NCBI GenBank assembly: GCA_045603745.1
Contig: JAZUMQ010000008.1
Location: 1-51,599, forward strand
Source: RGIG995 sp045603745
Lineage (GTDB): Bacteria > Bacillota > Clostridia > Oscillospirales > UBA644
DNA: 51,599 nt
Direction: 5' to 3'
The position numbers were made by a program, and so were the translations under genes. Below, in pieces: positions 33,875 to 40,924 of the stretch (its first letter is position 1; each line of letters starts with the position of its first letter). Below the pieces are notes generated by a model, which was not told the origin of the DNA, did no database searches, and saw nothing but the letters and a program-made list of their open reading frames with translations.

Positions 33875-34838
33875 TATCTTCCACAAAACCACCTGCAAGC
33901 ATTGGATTTGCCAAGGGAAATTTTAAAGTTACCGTAACACCGCCCCTCGCTTTTTGTTTTATGTTCATTTGTCCGCCTGCCAATTCCACCCGACGACGTA
34001 CGGAAAACATTCCAATATCAATTCCGTCAAATTCTTCATTGCAGGGCACGTCAAGGGGTGTATTCAACGATCCGGAAACAAATTTTATCGTGATACTGTT
34101 CACATCAGAAAAAGTCTTCACGGAAATAGAAGGCTCGTCCTGACGATAAGTCAAACTTGCCAGAATATCCACAAACATCAGAGACTGGGAACTTTGCTCC
34201 ATATAGATGTATTTGTTTTCAATCGGGGTATATTTCATAAACTTAAAAAGCTTTTGACATTTAGTCAAGGTGGAAACCACATTGGAAATAGCCGTGTTTC
34301 CGAGAGATTGGGGAGAACACACCTCTGCACGGGCAAAGAACAAAATCATTTGAATCATTCGGGTCCGAATCATTGAAAGGACTCGGAGAGACTTTTCAAT
34401 ATTACCTTTTCCAATAATTTGTTCGAGGAATTTCAACTGTTTTACGACAATCTGCAACGGATTTGCCACACCCCGTTGCATTACGTCCAGCAATTCTCCA
34501 TTGGTGAGAAAAGGAAACACCTTGTCAACTTCCGTCGAATCAAAAACCACATAAACACAAACACACAGTGTATTTCCGTCATCGAGAGAAATAGGTTCTA
34601 AAAGAACAGACAAACGAAGAGACTCATCATATGGCAGCAGACAAGGTTGTCCTTTCTTCAATGTTTGAATCGCTTGATCTAATTCTTCCTTTTCATAACG
34701 AGAAAACAATCCTGTAGTCGTGGACAAAAGCGGGAAAACCCGCGTTGCATAAGAATTGGTATAAACTATTTGCAAATCCGGTGATGCAAACATAATGGGA
34801 GCGACGACGTGGTCAAAACGAGAAAAATCGTGAATCAT
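33798..34838 (-). CDS. PAS/histidine-kinase-like protein with degenerate catalytic motifs
   Basis: A 346-aa soluble protein whose layout mimics a sensor kinase. A PAS-like region (about 10-110; PIMFASPDLQIVYTN) leads to a two-helix segment (about 112-172) where the normal H-E-x-x-N-P-L box reads R122-G-V-A-N-P-L, so the phosphoacceptor His is Arg. An ATPase-like end (about 215-310) keeps a G2-type stretch (GIDIGMFSVRRRVELAGGQM at 272-291), but no N box or DxGxG is seen. It may be a Spo0B-like or pseudokinase regulator. A good AGGAGG lies before the ATG, and it has its own promoter at the spoIIID stop. I recognise no named gene. Confidence 0.75.
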   Translation of the reverse strand: MIHDFSRFDHVVAPIMFASPDLQIVYTNSYATRVFPLLSTTTGLFSRYEKEELDQAIQTLKKGQPCLLPYDESLRLSVLLEPISLDDGNTLCVCVYVVFDSTEVDKVFPFLTNGELLDVMQRGVANPLQIVVKQLKFLEQIIGKGNIEKSLRVLSMIRTRMIQMILFFARAEVCSPQSLGNTAISNVVSTLTKCQKLFKFMKYTPIENKYIYMEQSSQSLMFVDILASLTYRQDEPSISVKTFSDVNSITIKFVSGSLNTPLDVPCNEEFDGIDIGMFSVRRRVELAGGQMNIKQKARGGVTVTLKFPLANPMLAGGFVEDTTGSSVSDVEALAFEYLGIIADSFS

Positions 34839-34867
34839 TGATTTTTCCTCCTAACATTCTTTCAACC

Positions 34868-34897
34868 ATTATAGCATACGCTCCCGATGGTTGTCAA
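34868..34897 (-). promoter_or_regulatory. Sigma-A promoter of the histidine-kinase-like gene
   Basis: Perfect -35 TTGACA (34892-34897), 18-bp spacer and extended -10 TGCTATAAT (TATAAT at 34868-34873), minus strand. The -35 overlaps the spoIIID stop codon (34894-34896). Confidence 0.85.
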
Positions 34898-35163
34898 GAT
34901 GTTTTACGTTGAATTTCTTGTAAAATCCGGTATTTTTCTCTGGTGGCAAAACCGCCGCGAAGATGACGTTCCGATTTATTTTGTTCCAAGACCTCGCGAA
35001 CCTGCTCATATAAGCCGGTGTGATATTCTTTCAATCTGCACGTTACATCTTTATGTACCGTTGATTTTGAAACGCCAAACTGCTTGGCTGCATCACGTAC
35101 CGTCGCTCCGTTTTCCGCAATGTAAGTGGCAAGTGCCAACACCCGTTCCCGAAGTTCATCCAT
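34894..35163 (-). CDS. spoIIID: Sporulation transcription factor SpoIIID
   Basis: Mother-cell DNA-binding regulator that tunes the sigma-E regulon and prepares for sigma-K. At 89 aa it has normal length. The helix-turn-helix spans about 21-40 (TVRDAAKQFGVSKSTVHKD), and the basic second helix includes RLKEYHTGLYEQVREVLEQNKSERHLRGG. A GGAGGA ribosome site precedes the ATG, and a sigma-E-like promoter lies just upstream, as known for this gene in Bacillus. Confidence 0.97.
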   Translation of the reverse strand: MDELRERVLALATYIAENGATVRDAAKQFGVSKSTVHKDVTCRLKEYHTGLYEQVREVLEQNKSERHLRGGFATREKYRILQEIQRKTS

Positions 35164-35196
35164 AAACCTGTGTCCTCCAATCGTGTTTCTACTGCA

Positions 35197-35225
35197 AATC
35201 TATGATTACAAATACAAGGATATTC
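35197..35225 (-). promoter_or_regulatory. Sigma-E-like promoter of spoIIID
   Basis: Minus-strand -35 GAATATC (35219-35225), 14-bp spacer, -10 CATAGATT (35197-35204). Element type and spacing fit the sigma-E consensus (KMATATT, 13-15 bp, CATACANT), and spoIIID is a known sigma-E target in Bacillus. Confidence 0.6.
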
Positions 35226-35237
35226 CGAAAACTCCTC

Positions 35238-35266
35238 TTGACATTTCAGCCTAAATGTTGTATAAT
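35238..35266 (+). promoter_or_regulatory. Sigma-A promoter of the DacF-like gene
   Basis: Perfect -35 TTGACA (35238-35243), 17-bp spacer, perfect -10 TATAAT (35261-35266). It is divergent from spoIIID. This suggests vegetative expression, unlike Bacillus dacF. Confidence 0.88.
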
Positions 35267-35319
35267 ATACTCGTATATATTTAGATGGATTTGATATTCC
35301 TGTTTTGTGGTATAAATTT

Positions 35320-36744
35320 ATGAAAAAATTACTTTCACTTTTCCTCGCGATCACGCTTTGCATCACGTTGTTTTGCTCTCCTGTTTCTGCAGAACCGCAA
35401 AACGCAGAACAAAATAATTCAACATTATCGACAGAACCCGAAATCAAATCCGGCGCTGCTATTATCATGGACGCTGACACCGGAATGGTCTTGTACGAAA
35501 AGAATATTGCGGAAAAGCTTTCCCCCGCAGACACCGTTCAGATCTTAACCGTTCTTTTGGGAATAGAATCGGGAAAAGAAGATAAAACGGTAACGGTAAC
35601 GAATGAAATCATTGACGGGGTTGATCGTGAAGGAACTCATATTTCTCTTTCTCCTAATGAAAAAGTTAAAGTAAAAGATCTATTTTATGCAGTGATGCTT
35701 GCTTCCGCTTCCGATGCAGCAAAAATCATTGCCACTACGGTCAGTGAATCGGAAAAAGCCTTTGCTGAGGCAATGAACAAACGCATGAAGGATCTTGGTG
35801 CAAACAATTCTTCCTTTACAAATGCAGACGGTGCATTCGCAGAAAACAACCTTACCACCGCAGAAGACCTTGCCTTGTTGATGCAAGAAGCGTTAAAGAA
35901 CGAGGCATTTTGTACGGTGTTTAACACGACGTCTTACACAATGGAAGAGACGAATAAAAACACAACGGGGCGTTCTTTTTCCACATTATGTCTCCTGTTA
36001 AAAAACAGTGATATGAATGTCAAATACGAAAATGCCATCGGAGGGAAAACCGGTTGGAATAAAAACGCCGGATACAATCTTGTCTCCGTCGCAAAAAAAG
36101 ACGGAAGAACTTTAATTTGTGTTGTTCTCAATGCCGAAACCTCAAAACAACGGTATGAAGAAACAGTGTCCCTTTTTGAATATACTTTTTCTGCATTTCA
36201 AAACGTCACGATTCCCTCCACTCTGCTCATTCCTACTGAAATTCCCGTGATGAAGGACGGAACGATCGTCCGCAAGATCACCGTATCCATTCCCGAAGGA
36301 ACGATTCTTTCCACAAACGTAGATTTCCAAGAAGGAACTATGTCATTGTCTCCGTTGCCGGATTACGTCAACGAAGGAGAAACCAATCTCAAACTTACCG
36401 TTTCAGCAAAAAACCAACGTAACAATGTGGTTGAGATCGGAACAATTATTTTAGAGATTGAAACGAAAGAAGTGGAATTGGAAGAACTTCCCGGCGGAGA
36501 AAAGATAATTCCTCTTTCTTTCGGCGCAAAACTGTGGAACGTCATTAAAACGATTCTTTTGATCCTGCTTTGCGTTATAGGAGGGATCCTTTTAATCGCA
36601 GCGGTTCTGTTCCTCGTTTCCTACTTTCAACGCAGAAGCCGTCAGGAATCTCGCCGCCGCAGACTGGAAGAAGAACAAATGGAAATAAAAGCGGAAGAAG
36701 AAAAAGAACGCCTTCAAACCGGGCGCCGACACAAGAAAAAATAA
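35320..36744 (+). CDS. DacF-like D-Ala-D-Ala carboxypeptidase homologue lacking the catalytic SxxK
   Basis: The 474-aa protein has a signal peptide (about 1-24, ending VSA), the peptidase S11 fold (about 40-275), the PBP5-type beta C-terminal domain (about 290-390), a membrane anchor (about 405-435) and a highly charged tail. S11 enzymes trim the terminal D-Ala of peptidoglycan peptides. Here the SxxK box, normally P-A-S-T-T-K, reads P-A-D71-T-V-Q74, so nucleophile and base are both missing. The SxN box reads S129-A-S131. KTG (243-245) is intact. It is thus probably inactive, perhaps binding peptidoglycan or partners. Start: the ATG at 35320 begins the signal peptide. An in-frame TTG 15 bases upstream is less likely. 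Confidence 0.88.
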   Translation: MKKLLSLFLAITLCITLFCSPVSAEPQNAEQNNSTLSTEPEIKSGAAIIMDADTGMVLYEKNIAEKLSPADTVQILTVLLGIESGKEDKTVTVTNEIIDGVDREGTHISLSPNEKVKVKDLFYAVMLASASDAAKIIATTVSESEKAFAEAMNKRMKDLGANNSSFTNADGAFAENNLTTAEDLALLMQEALKNEAFCTVFNTTSYTMEETNKNTTGRSFSTLCLLLKNSDMNVKYENAIGGKTGWNKNAGYNLVSVAKKDGRTLICVVLNAETSKQRYEETVSLFEYTFSAFQNVTIPSTLLIPTEIPVMKDGTIVRKITVSIPEGTILSTNVDFQEGTMSLSPLPDYVNEGETNLKLTVSAKNQRNNVVEIGTIILEIETKEVELEELPGGEKIIPLSFGAKLWNVIKTILLILLCVIGGILLIAAVLFLVSYFQRRSRQESRRRRLEEEQMEIKAEEEKERLQTGRRHKKK

Positions 36745-36790
36745 CAAATCATACAATCAAAATTTATAATATAATGATAGGAGAATTATC

Positions 36791-37789
36791 ATGATTCTAG
36801 TTACCGGAGGCGCAGGCTACATCGGAAGTCACACCTGCGTTGAATTGCTCGATCGGGGTTATGAAATCGTTATCATGGACAATTTCAGCAACTCCAAACC
36901 CGATGCCCTGGACAAAATTCGCAAGATCACGGGCAAAGATTTTAAGTTTTACGAAGCCGATATGTGCGACCGTGAAGCGATGGATAAGATCTTTGCAGAA
37001 AACAAGATTGATGCGGTTATCCATTTTGCCGGATATAAAGCTGTCGGAGAATCGGTTCAAAAACCGCTGATGTACTATTATAACAACTTGATGGGAACCA
37101 TCGTATTATGTGAAGCAATGAAGAAATACGGTTGCACAAAGATTCTATTCTCCTCTTCCGCTACCGTTTACGGCAACCCAAAGACCGTTCCCATCAAAGA
37201 AGATTTTCCCCTCTCCACTACGAACCCCTACGGAACCACAAAACTATTCATTGAACGGATTTTGGAAGACGTTGTTGTGGCAAATCCCGATTGGAGCGTA
37301 GTTCTTCTGCGGTACTTCAATCCTATTGGAGCCCATAAGAGTGGTATTATCGGAGAAAACCCCAACGGGATTCCCAACAATCTCGTGCCTTACGTTGCCC
37401 GGGTTGCTTGCGGAAAGTATGAAGCGGTTCACGTATTCGGAAACGATTACCCCACCCCCGACGGAACCGGTGTTCGCGATTATATTCACGTCGTAGACTT
37501 GGCTTTGGGCCACGTAAAAGCCATGGAAAAAGCGATGTCTTGCACCGGCGTTAACGTTTACAACCTGGGAACAGGAAAAGGATATAGCGTTTTGGACATT
37601 ATCAAAGCATATGAAAAGGCTTGTGGCAAAAAAATCCCCTACGTTATCGATCCTCGCCGCCCCGGAGATATTCCCACCTGTTATGCAGACCCGGCAAAAT
37701 CATTGGAAGAACTGGGCTGGAAAGCAACTATGGATATTGAAGAAATGTGTAAAGATTCCTGGAAATTTACCGTTAACAATCAAGATTGA
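36791..37789 (+). CDS. galE: UDP-glucose 4-epimerase
   Basis: Interconverts UDP-glucose and UDP-galactose using bound NAD. It is an extended short-chain dehydrogenase of 332 aa. The nucleotide-binding GGAGYIGS is at 6-13, HFAGYKAVGES and SSSATVYG follow, and the catalytic Y-x3-K is in NPYGTTK near 148. The C-terminal RRPGDIPTCYADP is characteristic. AGGAG lies 8 nt before the ATG. It is 19 bases upstream of the kinase-like gene and probably co-transcribed with it. Confidence 0.97.
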   Translation: MILVTGGAGYIGSHTCVELLDRGYEIVIMDNFSNSKPDALDKIRKITGKDFKFYEADMCDREAMDKIFAENKIDAVIHFAGYKAVGESVQKPLMYYYNNLMGTIVLCEAMKKYGCTKILFSSSATVYGNPKTVPIKEDFPLSTTNPYGTTKLFIERILEDVVVANPDWSVVLLRYFNPIGAHKSGIIGENPNGIPNNLVPYVARVACGKYEAVHVFGNDYPTPDGTGVRDYIHVVDLALGHVKAMEKAMSCTGVNVYNLGTGKGYSVLDIIKAYEKACGKKIPYVIDPRRPGDIPTCYADPAKSLEELGWKATMDIEEMCKDSWKFTVNNQD

Positions 37790-37808
37790 TTGAAGAAAGG
37801 ATTCCCCC

Positions 37809-38438
37809 ATGAAGAAAAAATTCATCATTACTATCGCCCGGCAATTCGGTTCCGGCGGAAGTGAAATCGGCTACCGATTAGCAAATGAACTGAATATCAA
37901 ATATTACGATAAAGACCTGATTGTGCAAGCCGCAAAAGAAAATGGAATGTGCGAACACGTCATTGCCCAAGAAGAGGAAAAGACGACGGGAAGTTTCCTT
38001 TATTCCATGGTATTGGAACCCCATGCGGCTGCATCTCATTTTCTAAACTGGACGGAAGATTCTCTAAACGACCGTATCTACAAGGCTCAAACAAATTTTA
38101 TTCGCAAAAAAGCGGAAGAAGAATCTTGTGTTTTCATCGGTCGCTGTGCGGATTATCTGTTATGGGACGAACAAAACGTCTTTCGTGTGTTCATTCAAGC
38201 AGATTTGGAAGATCGAAAAAAACGCATTGCAGAAGAAGGAAATCTTTCTTTGGAAAAAGCGGAAGAAGTCATCAAGAAAAAAGACAGAACCCGCGCCAAT
38301 TATTATCATTTTCACACCAATAATCGTTGGACCGATTTGAAGAATTATGATCTTTGCATTAACGTCTCCAAAATCGGCGGAATCGACAAAGCGGTTCAAC
38401 TGATCAAAGAAATGATCGAACTTCGATTTAAAGATTAA
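37809..38438 (+). CDS. Cytidylate-kinase-like family protein
   Basis: A 209-aa P-loop protein of the AAA_26 / cytidylate-kinase-like family common in Clostridia. The N-terminus ITIARQFGSGGSEIGYRLA (8-26) is the family nucleotide-binding loop. IGRCADYLL and KKKDRTRANYY supply the Arg-rich lid, and a Rossmann-like strand YDLCINVSKIG follows. The substrate is not established for this group, and it is distinct from canonical Cmk. The ribosome site AGAAAGGA precedes the ATG. tRNA-Arg follows after a hairpin. Confidence 0.87.
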   Translation: MKKKFIITIARQFGSGGSEIGYRLANELNIKYYDKDLIVQAAKENGMCEHVIAQEEEKTTGSFLYSMVLEPHAAASHFLNWTEDSLNDRIYKAQTNFIRKKAEEESCVFIGRCADYLLWDEQNVFRVFIQADLEDRKKRIAEEGNLSLEKAEEVIKKKDRTRANYYHFHTNNRWTDLKNYDLCINVSKIGGIDKAVQLIKEMIELRFKD

Positions 38439-38443
38439 AAATG

Positions 38444-38472
38444 AGGGGAGTCAGAACACCTCTGTCTCCCCT
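38444..38472 (+). terminator. Hairpin between the kinase-like gene and tRNA-Arg
   Basis: A 12-bp stem with one T/T mismatch (38444-38455 with 38461-38472), loop ACACC, and little T tail. It may be a weak terminator or a processing site releasing the tRNA. No separate tRNA promoter was seen. Confidence 0.5.
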
Positions 38473-38478
38473 TTGCAC

Positions 38479-38553
38479 GCCCTCATAGTTAAATGGATAT
38501 AACAAGCCCCTCCTAAGGGCTAGTTATGGGTTCGATTCCCGTTGGGGGTACCA
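38479..38553 (+). tRNA. tRNA-Arg (anticodon CCT)
   Basis: Cloverleaf with acceptor GCCCTCA pairing TGGGGGT (two wobble pairs), anticodon stem AGCCC/GGGCT around loop CTCCTAA, so the anticodon is CCT and reads AGG. The T loop is TTCGATT, the discriminator is A, and CCA is encoded at 38551-38553. Confidence 0.96.
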
Positions 38554-38595
38554 AGAAGCAGCCTTGTACGGATTTCAACAAGGCTGCTTCTTTCT
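38554..38595 (+). terminator. Terminator after tRNA-Arg
   Basis: A 14-bp stem (38554-38567 with 38578-38591), 10-nt loop and a TTCTT tail. The stem starts directly after the encoded CCA. Confidence 0.88.
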
Positions 38596-38637
38596 TACAA
38601 AAATGTCGACAAAATTTTGAACTGTGAAAGACTACGG

Positions 38638-38667
38638 TTGACATCATTATAATTAATATGGTATAAT
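38638..38667 (+). promoter_or_regulatory. xpt sigma-A promoter
   Basis: Perfect -35 TTGACA (38638-38643), 18-bp spacer, perfect -10 TATAAT (38662-38667). The transcript would start near 38674, giving a leader of about 180 nt before xpt. Confidence 0.88.
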
Positions 38668-38671
38668 ACGA

Positions 38672-38828
38672 TTGTAAATATTTTCATTTTACAAAATTAA
38701 TATTTCGTCCCCTTTGACACCCGGTCGCATTCCCGATAATACCGTCAATTTTTGACGGTTCAATGGATTTCTGTACCGTTTCCTGAGGTGCAGGATCTGA
38801 CAGACTTTTTTGCAAGGTCTGTTTTTTT
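38672..38828 (+). promoter_or_regulatory. Structured leader RNA of xpt ending in an intrinsic terminator (attenuator or riboswitch, class unknown)
   Basis: The leader contains four dyads: a 5' AT-rich one (38672-38678 with 38688-38694), an 8-bp stem ACCGTCAA/TTGACGGT with a 3-nt loop (38741-38748 with 38752-38759), CTGTACC/GGTGCAG (38771-38777 with 38787-38793), and a terminator stem ACAGAC/GTCTGT (38800-38805 with 38817-38822) followed by T7. A terminator before a purine salvage gene implies conditional read-through. The conserved purine riboswitch core (TATGG loop, TTTCTACC) is not found, so the ligand or factor is unknown. Confidence 0.6.
38800..38828 (+). terminator. Intrinsic terminator inside the xpt leader
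   Basis: A 6-bp core stem extendable by TT/AA with a bulged G, followed by seven T (38822-38828). It lies 27 bases upstream of the xpt start, the usual place for riboswitch-controlled attenuation. Confidence 0.75.
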
Positions 38829-38855
38829 GTTTTATAAACCCGGAGGAACGTATCA

Positions 38856-39437
38856 ATGAAAGCAATGGAAGAAAAGATCCGCAAGGAAGGCAAGGTCTTC
38901 CCCGGTCACATTTTAAAAGTCGGCAGTTTTTTGAATCATCAGTTAGACACCTCGTTTTTAATGGAAGTTGGAGAAGAGATTGCCGATCTGTACAAAAATG
39001 AAGTCATTGACAAGGTCGTAACCATTGAAACTTCCGGCGTTGCTGTGGCCTTTGCCGCCGCCGTAAAATTAAACGTCCCCGTAGTTTATGCAAAAAAGCA
39101 TAAATCTTCCAATTTACCCCCAGATCTGTATTCCGCCATTGTCCATTCGTTTACCCACAACACGGATTACACCGTTTATATCAGCAAAGATTTTCTTCAT
39201 GAAGGAGAAAAAGTCCTGATTGTGGACGACTTTTTAGCAGTAGGAAACGCATTGAACGGTTTGATGGAAATCGTAGGACAAGCCGGGGCTGAAACCGTGG
39301 GAATCGCCACCGCCATTGAGAAGGGATTTCAAGGAGGCGGCGACGCGATCCGTGCCAAAGGAATTCGCGTGGAATCCATGGCGATTATCGATGAAATGAC
39401 CGATTCTGAAATAGTCTTTCGGAATCAGGACAGATAA
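38856..39437 (+). CDS. xpt: Xanthine phosphoribosyltransferase
   Basis: Salvages xanthine with PRPP to XMP in the cytoplasm. The 193 residues match Bacillus Xpt closely: LKVGSFLNHQLDTSFL near 20-35, VTIETSGVAVA, VPVVYAKKHKS, the PRPP-binding VDDFLAVGNAL near 125-135, and GIATAIEKGFQGGGD. GGAGG lies 9 nt before the ATG. It is controlled by the leader and terminator just upstream. The nucleoside uptake operon follows, so the region serves purine salvage. Confidence 0.95.
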   Translation: MKAMEEKIRKEGKVFPGHILKVGSFLNHQLDTSFLMEVGEEIADLYKNEVIDKVVTIETSGVAVAFAAAVKLNVPVVYAKKHKSSNLPPDLYSAIVHSFTHNTDYTVYISKDFLHEGEKVLIVDDFLAVGNALNGLMEIVGQAGAETVGIATAIEKGFQGGGDAIRAKGIRVESMAIIDEMTDSEIVFRNQDR

Positions 39438-39442
39438 TCTTG

Positions 39443-39474
39443 ATATGTAAAAATTTACATATATATTTTTTTTG
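39443..39474 (+). terminator. AT-only hairpin with T8 between xpt and the lipoprotein gene
   Basis: Arms ATATGTAA and TTACATAT (39443-39462, including the loop) followed by AT and eight T. The stem is weak, so at most partial termination is expected. The next gene has its own strong AGGAGG, but no separate promoter was identified. Confidence 0.45.
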
Positions 39475-39499
39475 CTGAACAAGCAAGGAGGAAAAAAAC

Positions 39500-40759
39500 A
39501 TGAAAAAGATTTTCGCGCTTCTTCTCGTTCTCTGCATGGCTACCGCTCTGTTTGTCGGTTGCGCTCCTGCGAACGAAGAATCCGGAAAACTGAAGATCGG
39601 TGCTATTCTGATTGGCGATGAGAACGAAGGTTACACCTACGCTCACATCAAAGGCATTCAAGATGCCATCAAAGCCCTCGGAGAAGACAAGATCGAAGTA
39701 ATCTGGAAGTACAACGTTGCCGACGAAACCGACGAAGCCTATTCGGCCGCCGTTGACTTGGTAGAACAGGGTTGTACCTACGTTTTCTCGAATTCCTACG
39801 GCCATCAGAGCCACGTGCTCCGCGCTGCTAAGGAATATCCCGAAGTAAGATTTGTTGCAGTTACCGGCGACACCGCTAAGAAAGACAACAAGTCAAACTT
39901 CTCCAATGCATTCAACGCTACTTATCAGTCTCGTTACGTTTCCGGTGTTGTTGCCGGTATGAAGATTAAGGAACTGGTAGACGCCGGCAAACTGACCGAC
40001 AAGAACTACGACGCAAACGGCAACGTTAAGGTCGGATACGTCGGAGCTTTCCCCTATGCGGAAGTTGTTTCCGGTTACACCGCTTTCTATCTGGGCATTA
40101 AGTCTGTTTATGACAAAGTCGTCATGAACGTTTCCTATACCGAATCCTGGTTCTCCATTACCGGAGAAGCTGCCGCTGCTGAAGCGTTCATCGCTGACGG
40201 TTGTGTCATCATTTCCCAGCACGCTGACTCCACCGGTGCTCCTTCTGCCGTTGAAGCAAAGAACAAGGAAGGCACCGTTGTTTACTGTGTTGGTTACAAC
40301 ATTGACATGCTCTCTGTTGCTCCCAACGCCGCTTTGACCTCTGCCACCAACGACTGGTCCGTTTACTACACCTATGCCATTGGTCAGGCTCTGAAGGGCG
40401 AAGACATCGCTACCAACTGGTCTAAGGGCTATCCTGACGGCGCTGTTGGTATCACCAAGTTGGGAACCGCTTGTGCTGTCGGCACTGCCGAAAAAGTTGC
40501 TTCTGTGGAAGCTGCTCTGAAGAACGGTACTCTGAACGTATTCGATACCGCTACCTTCACTGCAAAAGCTGCAGACGGCGTTAAAGTTGATGAAAACGGC
40601 AAGGTTACCGAATACCTGGCCGACATCGACGGGGACTTCGTTGGTGAAACCAACGTTGTCAAAAACGGTTACATCGATGAATCCAACTCCGATGATTTCC
40701 GCAGTGCTCCCTATTTTGCCCTGCGTATCGACGGCATCATCGAAAATACTGCCGAATAA
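39500..40759 (+). CDS. BMP-family nucleoside-binding lipoprotein (PnrA-like)
   Basis: Substrate-binding lipoprotein of an ABC importer. The 419 residues begin with a lipoprotein signal peptide; lipobox LFVGC ends at C21. The BMP/PnrA fold follows, with IGAILIGDENEGYTYAH near 33-49, VFSNSYGH, FSNAFNATYQSRYVSGVVAGM and VGYVGAFPYAEVVSGY. PnrA-type members bind purine nucleosides. The ATPase and two permeases that follow and the preceding xpt agree with that substrate, which remains an inference. Third positions are unusually C- and T-rich at Ala, Thr and Val codons compared with neighbours, suggesting high expression. Confidence 0.9.
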   Translation: MKKIFALLLVLCMATALFVGCAPANEESGKLKIGAILIGDENEGYTYAHIKGIQDAIKALGEDKIEVIWKYNVADETDEAYSAAVDLVEQGCTYVFSNSYGHQSHVLRAAKEYPEVRFVAVTGDTAKKDNKSNFSNAFNATYQSRYVSGVVAGMKIKELVDAGKLTDKNYDANGNVKVGYVGAFPYAEVVSGYTAFYLGIKSVYDKVVMNVSYTESWFSITGEAAAAEAFIADGCVIISQHADSTGAPSAVEAKNKEGTVVYCVGYNIDMLSVAPNAALTSATNDWSVYYTYAIGQALKGEDIATNWSKGYPDGAVGITKLGTACAVGTAEKVASVEAALKNGTLNVFDTATFTAKAADGVKVDENGKVTEYLADIDGDFVGETNVVKNGYIDESNSDDFRSAPYFALRIDGIIENTAE

Positions 40760-40777
40760 GAATTTGAACTGACTTAT

Positions 40778-40817
40778 GAATAAGGGAGGTCCTCTCCGGG
40801 ACTTCCCTTATTCCGGT
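40778..40817 (+). terminator. Strong hairpin after the lipoprotein gene
   Basis: A 15-bp stem with one G-T pair (40778-40792 with 40799-40813), 6-nt loop TCTCCG, then CGGTTTTCTT. It may be a partial terminator or a 3' stabiliser that keeps binding-protein mRNA in excess over the transporter mRNA. A smaller stem TCCCGG/CCGGGA follows at 40882-40902. Confidence 0.7.
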
Positions 40818-40924
40818 TTTCTTAATATGTCGGAAAGGACGGAGCCCCCGTATGATCCGGCTCGTAAAAAAATGAGATCCTTCCCGGTATTGCCTGCCGG
40901 GAGAAAAGACAAAGGAGATTTCCT

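Noticed and set aside
36750..36757. Perfect sigma-E-type -10 CATACAAT upstream of galE
   Set aside because: No ATATT-type -35 element occurs 13-15 bp upstream, and galE is not expected to be a sporulation gene.
38763..38786. Eight-codon leader ORF in the xpt leader
   Set aside because: No ribosome site precedes it, and its codons show no attenuation-like pattern.
38672..38799. Purine riboswitch upstream of xpt
   Set aside because: The conserved loop and junction sequences (TATGG, TTTCTACC, GTAAAT) were not found in the right arrangement, so only an unassigned leader is called.
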